Source: Streptomyces sp. ISL-36
GTDB taxonomy: Bacteria > Actinomycetota > Actinomycetes > Streptomycetales > Streptomycetaceae
DNA length: 64,000 bases
NCBI RefSeq assembly: GCF_018614205.1
Contig: NZ_JAGGOS010000098.1
Span: 1-64,000, forward strand
Reading direction: 5' to 3'
Both the position numbers and the translations under genes were made by a program. Position 1 is the first letter of the stretch. Each line of letters begins with the position of its first letter. Under the pieces are notes generated by a model that saw only the letters and a list, made by a program, of their open reading frames with translations, searched no databases and was not told the origin of the DNA. Below, in pieces: positions 59,054 to 64,000 of this stretch.

Positions 59054-60370
59054 GTGCCCCCTGCTCACTCCACCCGACGGCGGCTGGCCGCCGCCATCGC
59101 CACCGTCCTCGCCGTCACGCTCGGCTCGGGCGCACTGAGCGTCCCGGCGACTGCCGCCCCCGTCACGGCGGACGCGGCGGTGACGACGGACACGGCGGCC
59201 GCCGCCGAGGACGTCATCACGCTCGCCGACGGCAGGTCCGCGCCCCGGTTGGTCGCGACCGCTGGTGAGCCGGCCGAGGTCACACTCGTCCGGCACACCG
59301 TGCCGTCCGTCATCGATCTGAGCAACAAGAGCTTCGTTTCGATGGACTGGGAACTCTCACAGGACGGATGGGCCACCGTGGTCCTCCGCCATACGCGGAC
59401 CGGTATCACGACCAAGCACCTTCTGGGCAGCGCGGGGCACCCGCGCACATTCAGCCTTGCCTGGGATGCCCACGACGTGGTGACCGGCGATGCCCCGAAC
59501 GGCGACTACACCTGGACGATCACGGCCGAGTCGGTCGACGGCGTTCCCTTCGACTTCACGGCCTCCGGCTCCTTCACTGTCGTCCGCAAGACCGCACCGC
59601 ACGACTTCAACGACAACGGCTCGCTCGATGTGCTCGAGCGGGACCCCTGGGGCGGGTTGTGGCGGGTCGACACCTCCTCCTACGACGGGTCGTTGAGCTT
59701 GGCCTCCCGCCTGCAGATCGGCTGGGGCTGGCAGGCCTACGACCGCATCGAGGCGACGGGTGACCTCGGCGGCACGCCGGTCGGTGACCTCCTGGCCCGC
59801 GACAAGTCCGGTGTGCTGTGGCTGTACCAGGGCAACGGCCGGGGTGGCTTCGCCACCCGGATCAAGGTCGGCACAGGCTGGCAGATCTACGACAGGATCG
59901 CGGCCGGCAGCGACCTGACGAACGACAGCCGTGCGGACGTGATCGCCACCGACAAGTACGGCGGTCTCTGGCTCTACCCCGGCACGGGGAACGCCGGCGC
60001 GCCCTTCTCCGCCCGGAAGAAGATCGGTACGGGCTGGGGCGTCTACAACGAGTTGACCGCCGTCGGGAACATCGCGGGCGGTGCGGCCGGTGACCTGGTC
60101 GCCCGTGACAAGTACGGCGTGCTCTGGCAGTACCTGGGCAAGGGTGACGGCACGTTCGCCCCGCGCACGAAGATCGGTGGCGGTTGGAACGCGTACACCC
60201 ATCTCGTCGGCGTCGGTGACGTCACGAAGGACGGCCGCGCCGATCTCCTCGGCTTCGGCGCGGACTCCGAGTACCTCTACCGGGCCACCGGCGACTGGCG
60301 TGCACCTTTCGCCCCCGTCCAGCAGGCCTTGCTGCACTACCCCGACCACGCGTACGACCACATCGCCTGA
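59054..60370 (+). CDS. Secreted FG-GAP/VCBS repeat protein
   Basis: A 438-residue exported protein. Signal peptide about 1-36; a FlgD-like Ig domain (about 75-180, APNGDYTWTITAESVDGVPF); then five beta-propeller repeats, each with a D-LLARDKSGVLWLY-type Ca-binding turn (DVLERDPWGGLW, DLLARDKSGVLW, DVIATDKYGGLW, DLVARDKYGVLW, DLLGFGADSEYL). Such Streptomyces proteins are cell-surface or secreted structural proteins of unknown role. GTG 59054 has GGGAGA 7 nt upstream; the far longer upstream frame has no fitting start. Confidence 0.85.
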   Translation: MPPAHSTRRRLAAAIATVLAVTLGSGALSVPATAAPVTADAAVTTDTAAAAEDVITLADGRSAPRLVATAGEPAEVTLVRHTVPSVIDLSNKSFVSMDWELSQDGWATVVLRHTRTGITTKHLLGSAGHPRTFSLAWDAHDVVTGDAPNGDYTWTITAESVDGVPFDFTASGSFTVVRKTAPHDFNDNGSLDVLERDPWGGLWRVDTSSYDGSLSLASRLQIGWGWQAYDRIEATGDLGGTPVGDLLARDKSGVLWLYQGNGRGGFATRIKVGTGWQIYDRIAAGSDLTNDSRADVIATDKYGGLWLYPGTGNAGAPFSARKKIGTGWGVYNELTAVGNIAGGAAGDLVARDKYGVLWQYLGKGDGTFAPRTKIGGGWNAYTHLVGVGDVTKDGRADLLGFGADSEYLYRATGDWRAPFAPVQQALLHYPDHAYDHIA

Positions 60371-60548
60371 GGACCGCGATGCACATCGCGCTGCGGACTG
60401 TGCCCGACCCCCGCACTGCGGCGAACGCGGGCATCGGGCGACCGTTGTATGCCTGTATGCGCTACGGAGGCGTGAACCACCGGGACAGGCGCAGGCTCCG
60501 GCTGGGTCCCCAGTCTCGGCTTCGGTCTACGTCTGCGGCCGGTCCGGA

Positions 60549-61568
60549 TCAGTCGGCGTACTCGGCTCGCGGCGGCCCCTGTGGGCGCGGCCCCAGGGTC
60601 GGTGCGAGCCACTTGTCGTACGAGGCCATCCAGGGGCTGCGCGCACCGCCCTTGCGGTAGTCCTCCAAGACCGCGTTGACGCGGCGGACCAGATCGGTGT
60701 CGTCCTTGTTCATGGCGACCCCGTACAGGGCCGTGTCCAGGCGCGGGCCGACCAGTCGCAGGGTGGGGTCCTGCGCGGCGAGCCCGGCGGCGAGGGTGGC
60801 GTGGGTGAGGATGGCGTCGACCTTCCCCTGCTGGAGCTCGACGAGGCAGTCGAGGTGGCTCGCGGTCTCCACTGCCCTGGCCCCGGTGCCGGACGTACGC
60901 AACAGTTCGGCGGCCGAGCTGCCCTTGCCGAGGCAGACCCGTCGGCCGCGCAGCCGCTCGTCGAAGCCGGTGACCGGGGAGCCCTCGGGCACGAGCAGTC
61001 GATGCCCGGTCTCGAAGTAGACGCTGGAGAAGGCGACGTCGGCCAACCGGTCGCAGGTGATGCTCATGGTGCGCACGATGACGTCGACCTGCCGGGCCTG
61101 GAGACGGGCGATCCGTTGGCCGGGAGGCATGGAGACGAAACGCACCGTGGCCTTGGGGCCGAGGATGTCGCGGGCGATCGCCCGGACGAGGTCGACGTCG
61201 AAGCCGACCGGTTGTCGGGTGTACGGGTCCCGTGACCCCCAGAGGTGGCTGTTCAGATCCACACCGGCGACCAGATGGCCCCGCTCGCGGATGCGCCGCA
61301 CGGCCGGGCCGTCCACCCGTGAGGGGCGCGGACTCGCCCGCCTCGGATCGCAGGACGGCGCACGGGCGGCCGGCGCGGCCACGGGACCGGCGGCCTTGTT
61401 CCGGGCCGACTCGCTCGGGGCGGCGGGCCGTTCGGTCGTCACGGCGGTGGCCGGCGCCGCGACGAGGAGCAATGAGACGAGCGCCACCCACAGAGCGGAC
61501 CGCCCGCCCGCGGGCCGCCACAGCCGTGTCCGCGCCCTGGCTCCAGCAGTCACCAGCCCCACCCCCAC
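60549..61568 (-). CDS. Extracytoplasmic solute-binding protein (amino-acid type)
   Basis: A 339-residue SBP_bac_3-family protein with a signal/anchor (about 22-43) and a periplasmic-type fold: GHLVAGVDLNSHLWGSRDP, PVGFDVDLVRAIARDILG, VIVRTMSITCDR and CLVELQQGKVDAILTH. It should bind a polar amino acid or glutamate for an ABC transporter, but no permease or ATPase is adjacent. No lipobox is evident. The GTG at 61568 is uncertain; a GTG at 61553 is a possible alternative. Confidence 0.82.
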   Translation of the reverse strand: MGVGLVTAGARARTRLWRPAGGRSALWVALVSLLLVAAPATAVTTERPAAPSESARNKAAGPVAAPAARAPSCDPRRASPRPSRVDGPAVRRIRERGHLVAGVDLNSHLWGSRDPYTRQPVGFDVDLVRAIARDILGPKATVRFVSMPPGQRIARLQARQVDVIVRTMSITCDRLADVAFSSVYFETGHRLLVPEGSPVTGFDERLRGRRVCLGKGSSAAELLRTSGTGARAVETASHLDCLVELQQGKVDAILTHATLAAGLAAQDPTLRLVGPRLDTALYGVAMNKDDTDLVRRVNAVLEDYRKGGARSPWMASYDKWLAPTLGPRPQGPPRAEYAD

Positions 61569-61655
61569 CCAGCCGACCCGCCGCTCCCCAGGTTACGCCG
61601 GGGCGGCCCAACGCACATGACTTGACGGGGAGTTGTCCGTGAGTTGAGGAAATCT

Positions 61656-61985
61656 TCACCGTCCCCGCGAGGACAGCGAGGACAGCGAGGACAGGGAGGA
61701 CAGGGAGGACAGGGAGGACAGGGAGGACAGCGCGGGCACCCGGCACACGCGTGCCCTGCGCAGCACCCGCCCACCGCAGGTGCGCAACTGGGAGCGGGAG
61801 AGACGGGCGCGCTGGCCCCCGCTGGTGATCAGCGCGTTCACCGGGGTCATCGGGTCGGCGCCCACCGACTTGGCCATCAGCACGCCCACGACAAGGGGGA
61901 ACAGCGCCACGGCCAGCGCCGAGCCGGTGGTGGTGACGTGCTGCATACGGCCGTTGCGCCGGGCGTCCGAGGTCATGGTCACCAT
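61656..61985 (-). CDS. Hypothetical membrane protein with C-terminal Leu-Ser-Ser repeats
   Basis: Up to 109 residues. A helix SALAVALFPLVVGVLMAKSVGA (about 21-42) could cross the membrane; a basic stretch precedes LSS repeated seven times, encoded by a 9-bp tandem repeat, so the C-terminus is low-complexity. ATG 61976 would have GGTGGA upstream; the repeat and small size make reality uncertain. I do not recognise the family. Confidence 0.35.
   Translation of the reverse strand: MVTMTSDARRNGRMQHVTTTGSALAVALFPLVVGVLMAKSVGADPMTPVNALITSGGQRARLSRSQLRTCGGRVLRRARVCRVPALSSLSSLSSLSSLSSLSSLSSRGR
61669..61731. repeat. 9-bp tandem repeat, 7 copies
   Basis: GAGGACAGC/G repeated seven times without interruption, the clearest microsatellite in the window. 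In the minus frame it gives Leu-Ser-Ser. Confidence 0.92.
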
Positions 61986-62184
61986 TCCACCGGTGCGCCC
62001 CGGCGTCGGCATCCGGCGACGTACTCAGTCCGCCCGTACCCCCGTACTCATTGCTCGGGTTCACTGGAACACTGACCGGTGGCCGCCGTCCGGCGCGCCC
62101 GCTTGGCCGGTCGGTGCCCGTGGGGTTGCGTGGGCGGTCGACCGCACCGTACGCCGCATGTGAAGTGAAGGAGCCCTCGTCGCC

Positions 62185-62625
62185 ATGGCCGACTACCGCA
62201 TCGAGACCGTCCGCAACGGCTATCGGAACTGGACCGCCCGCAACGACCGCGGCGCGGAGGTGCGGATGGGAGCGGCGGACGACGCCGACGCCCAGCCGTC
62301 GTTCACCCCGGTCGAGTTGCTGCTCGCGGCGATGGGTGGCTGCGCGGGCCTGGTGGTGGACCGTACGGCCCGCGCGGTCGACCACGACGATCTGCGGATC
62401 GTGGTGGAGTCGGTCTCGGGGCCGGAGGACGACGGCCGGGTGGGGCGGATCAGGGTGAGTTACGAGTTCGAGCTGCCCGCGAGCAATCCGCGGGCGGCCG
62501 AGGTCTTCGCGCGCGGAGTGCGGCTGACGCACGAGAAGTTCTGCACCGTGAGCCGGACCGTCGAGCACGGGGCGACGGTGGAGGCGGTGCTCCCGGACGG
62601 CACGATCGGCTTCCGGGCGGGCTGA
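62185..62625 (+). CDS. OsmC-family peroxidase-like protein
   Basis: A 146-residue OsmC/Ohr-fold protein with the two redox cysteines in MGGCAGL (about residue 53) and KFCTVSRT (about 113), 60 residues apart as in OsmC, which reduces organic hydroperoxides with a thiol. It has the PVELLLAAMGGC helix of the YhfA subclass rather than the Ohr pattern. ATG 62185 follows AAGGAG 11 nt upstream, somewhat far. It is not next to a MarR regulator. Confidence 0.88.
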   Translation: MADYRIETVRNGYRNWTARNDRGAEVRMGAADDADAQPSFTPVELLLAAMGGCAGLVVDRTARAVDHDDLRIVVESVSGPEDDGRVGRIRVSYEFELPASNPRAAEVFARGVRLTHEKFCTVSRTVEHGATVEAVLPDGTIGFRAG

Positions 62626-62730
62626 GCCGGCACGGAGCCCCGCCCCCACGGACAGGGCCACCCGGCCGGGCAGCGGGACGGCCGGGCAGCGCGGGCCTGG
62701 GCAGCCCAGATTGGGCCGACGGCAGCGCGG

Positions 62731-63423
62731 CTACTCCTCGATGGCGCCGCCGATCCGGCGCAGATGCCGCCGGAAGGTGTACGACGGGTCCGCCTCCCGG
62801 CGGGCGAGATAGTCGTCGAACCCGGTCTGGGCGCGCAGTGTCTCGCCGGCCCTGATCCGACGCGCCTGTTCACGCTCCGTGCGGTGGATGGCGTGCGCCG
62901 TCTCCAGGACGGCGTCGACCCGGTCCGCCGCGACGAAGAGCACGCCGTCCTCGTCGCCGAAGACGACGTCCGCGGCGCTGACGAGGTGCTCGCCACAGCG
63001 TGCGGTGGTCAGCGCCTCCGGCTCCCGCGCGAAGGCGCGGACGGGGCCGGGCGCGTGCCGTCCGTAGGAGAAGACGGGCAGTCCGATCTCGACGAGATCG
63101 GGGGTGTCACGGTGCAGACCCCACACGACCAGGCCCGCGACACCGGCGGCCTCGGCCTCCAGGACGGCGAGATCGCCGACGCAGGCCTCGTCCGTACGGC
63201 CGCCGTTGTCGATGACGAGGACGTCACCGGGCTCGGCGCCGGTGAACGCCTCGAGGAACACGTCCACGCTGCCGTAGTGGCGTGCGGGCAGCACGCGCCC
63301 GGCGACGCGCTGCCCGGGGACGACGGGTGCGATGCCGGCCGGCGCGGGCCGCAGCGGTTCACCGAGACGCACACAGGCGTCCGCGATCAGGGGCGTGGAG
63401 AGCTCGGCGAAGTCCTTCAGCAT
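62731..63423 (-). CDS. RraA-family aldolase-like protein
   Basis: A 230-residue RraA/HMG aldolase-fold protein. Metal-dependent aldolases of this family cleave 4-hydroxy-4-methyl-2-oxoglutarate or 4-carboxy-4-hydroxy-2-oxoadipate; others are regulators of RNase E. Here VLVIDNGGRTDEACVGDLAVLEAEAAGVAGLVV shows the D-x-G-G-x-D and AGD-like metal/substrate turns, which argue for the enzyme form, and GDEDGVLFV follows. ATG 63423 with GGAGGACGGAG upstream is chosen over an extension to 63504. Confidence 0.84.
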   Translation of the reverse strand: MLKDFAELSTPLIADACVRLGEPLRPAPAGIAPVVPGQRVAGRVLPARHYGSVDVFLEAFTGAEPGDVLVIDNGGRTDEACVGDLAVLEAEAAGVAGLVVWGLHRDTPDLVEIGLPVFSYGRHAPGPVRAFAREPEALTTARCGEHLVSAADVVFGDEDGVLFVAADRVDAVLETAHAIHRTEREQARRIRAGETLRAQTGFDDYLARREADPSYTFRRHLRRIGGAIEE

Positions 63424-63586
63424 CGTGGTGCTCCGTCCTCCGGCGTGAAGCCGGGCAGGGGCTGGACAAGAAAGAGGCGGGGCCAAGGAAGAGACTGGGG
63501 GCAAAGTGGTTCGGGTGGGCGTCGCGCGATGCTATCGCCGCAGCCGTTCGCCCGGCGGTGTGGGCGGTCACCCCCCGTTTCCCGAG

Positions 63587-63624
63587 CGATCCCTTCGGCA
63601 GGTTCCGATCCCTTCGGAAGGTTC
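63587..63624. repeat. 19-bp direct repeat before the DJ-1 gene
   Basis: CGATCCCTTCGGCAGGTTC at 63587-63605 and a one-mismatch copy at 63606-63624, about 70 nt before the start of the PfpI gene; candidate regulator-binding pair. Confidence 0.7.
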
Positions 63625-63693
63625 GTTTAGCGGCGCGCGCCCCGGTCAGACGCCTGTAGAGGTACCGACGCCATGGCAAGGGAGGAGGCGGCC

Positions 63694-64000
63694 GTGTCCC
63701 TCGAGGGAAAGAACGTTCTCGTCATCACGACGAACTACGGCACGGAGCAGGAGGAACTGAAGAAGCCGGTGGCCGCGCTGCGCGAGGCAGGAGCCAGGGT
63801 GACCGTGGCCGCACGGAAGCCGGAGCAGATCCGGACGCTGGTCTCGGACGAGAAGCCGGGCGAGGCCGTCCGGCCCGACACGACGTACGCCGAGGTCTCC
63901 GCCGACCGGTACGACGCGGTGATCGTCCCCGGCGGGACCATCAACGCGGACCATCTCCGCATCGACACGACGGCCCAGCGGCTTGTGAGCGATTTCGCGG
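63694..64000 (+). CDS. DJ-1/PfpI-family protein (cut by window edge)
   Basis: The first 102 codons of a type 1 glutamine-amidotransferase-like protein: KNVLVITTNYGTEQEEL, ALREAGARVTVAARKPEQI and YDAVIVPGGTINADHL, the last being the PGG turn before the nucleophile-elbow region that lies beyond the edge. Members act as general stress proteins, glyoxalases or proteases. GTG 63694 has GGGAGGAGG 5 nt upstream; ATG 63673 is in frame but precedes that site. Confidence 0.85.
   Translation, partial: MSLEGKNVLVITTNYGTEQEELKKPVAALREAGARVTVAARKPEQIRTLVSDEKPGEAVRPDTTYAEVSADRYDAVIVPGGTINADHLRIDTTAQRLVSDFA

Noticed and set aside
61669..61731. CRISPR-like short repeat array
   Set aside because: Nine-base units without spacers form a plain tandem repeat.

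Overview
The window is high-GC actinobacterial chromosome, almost certainly Streptomyces. The support is strong GC bias at third codon positions, many GTG starts, several starts with no Shine-Dalgarno but a TAnnnT hexamer 6-7 nt upstream, Tat and long Ala-rich signal peptides, a CebR-type cellulose regulator, an AA10 LPMO, a SpoIIE phosphatase, and a c-di-AMP (ydaO) riboswitch before a LysM cell-wall enzyme. No single neighbourhood fixes the species.

Layout. 1-3.2 kb: end of an unidentified gene, an SDR epimerase, a FAD oxidoreductase carrying a C-terminal Rieske domain, and two small proteins. 3.2-13.4 kb: a collagen and hydroxyproline utilisation locus. It holds a secreted M9 collagenase, divergent from aminopeptidase P, then a three-component D-hydroxyproline dehydrogenase (DAO subunit, 2Fe-2S subunit, FAD/BFD subunit), a DapA-family deaminase, hydroxyproline 2-epimerase and a GntR/FCD regulator. 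A 12-bp GTGAAAT-type dyad recurs in each of the four promoter gaps and is proposed as the regulator's operator. 13.5-31 kb: SpoIIE-type phosphatase, a VirS/MymA-like AraC/Baeyer-Villiger monooxygenase pair, phospholipase C, the riboswitch-controlled LysM protein, a phosphoribosyltransferase, CapA, a hydrolase, an RNA ligase/polynucleotide kinase-phosphatase repair operon, and a TetR/oxidoreductase pair.

29.7-31.2 kb and 39.4-40.8 kb are scar tissue. The first holds both ends of a wrecked tyrosine recombinase around a lower-GC hypothetical gene. The second holds a DUF5655 remnant hit by an 893-bp IS5-like element with perfect 15-bp inverted repeats, then the 5' part of a tRNA-fMet-like sequence. 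Between them (31.5-39.1 kb) is a cellulolytic cluster: GH9 and GH5 cellulases, CebR, four CebR boxes, a truncated GH3 beta-glucosidase and an AA10 LPMO.

41-64 kb: beta-propeller lipoprotein, EEP nuclease/phosphatase, flavodoxin-like reductase, vWA membrane pair, a MerR/MFS divergon, YVTN protein, second MFS, ABC ATPase and leuA. LeuA is preceded by a short leader peptide with four consecutive Leu codons that ends at a strong hairpin. Then come a FadR-type regulator, a two-subunit molybdenum hydroxylase, an F420-type reductase, a VCBS secreted protein, a solute-binding protein, OsmC, RraA, and the start of a DJ-1/PfpI gene. Operator, promoter and terminator calls were made by eye and are inferences; the gene-family calls rest on visible motifs.
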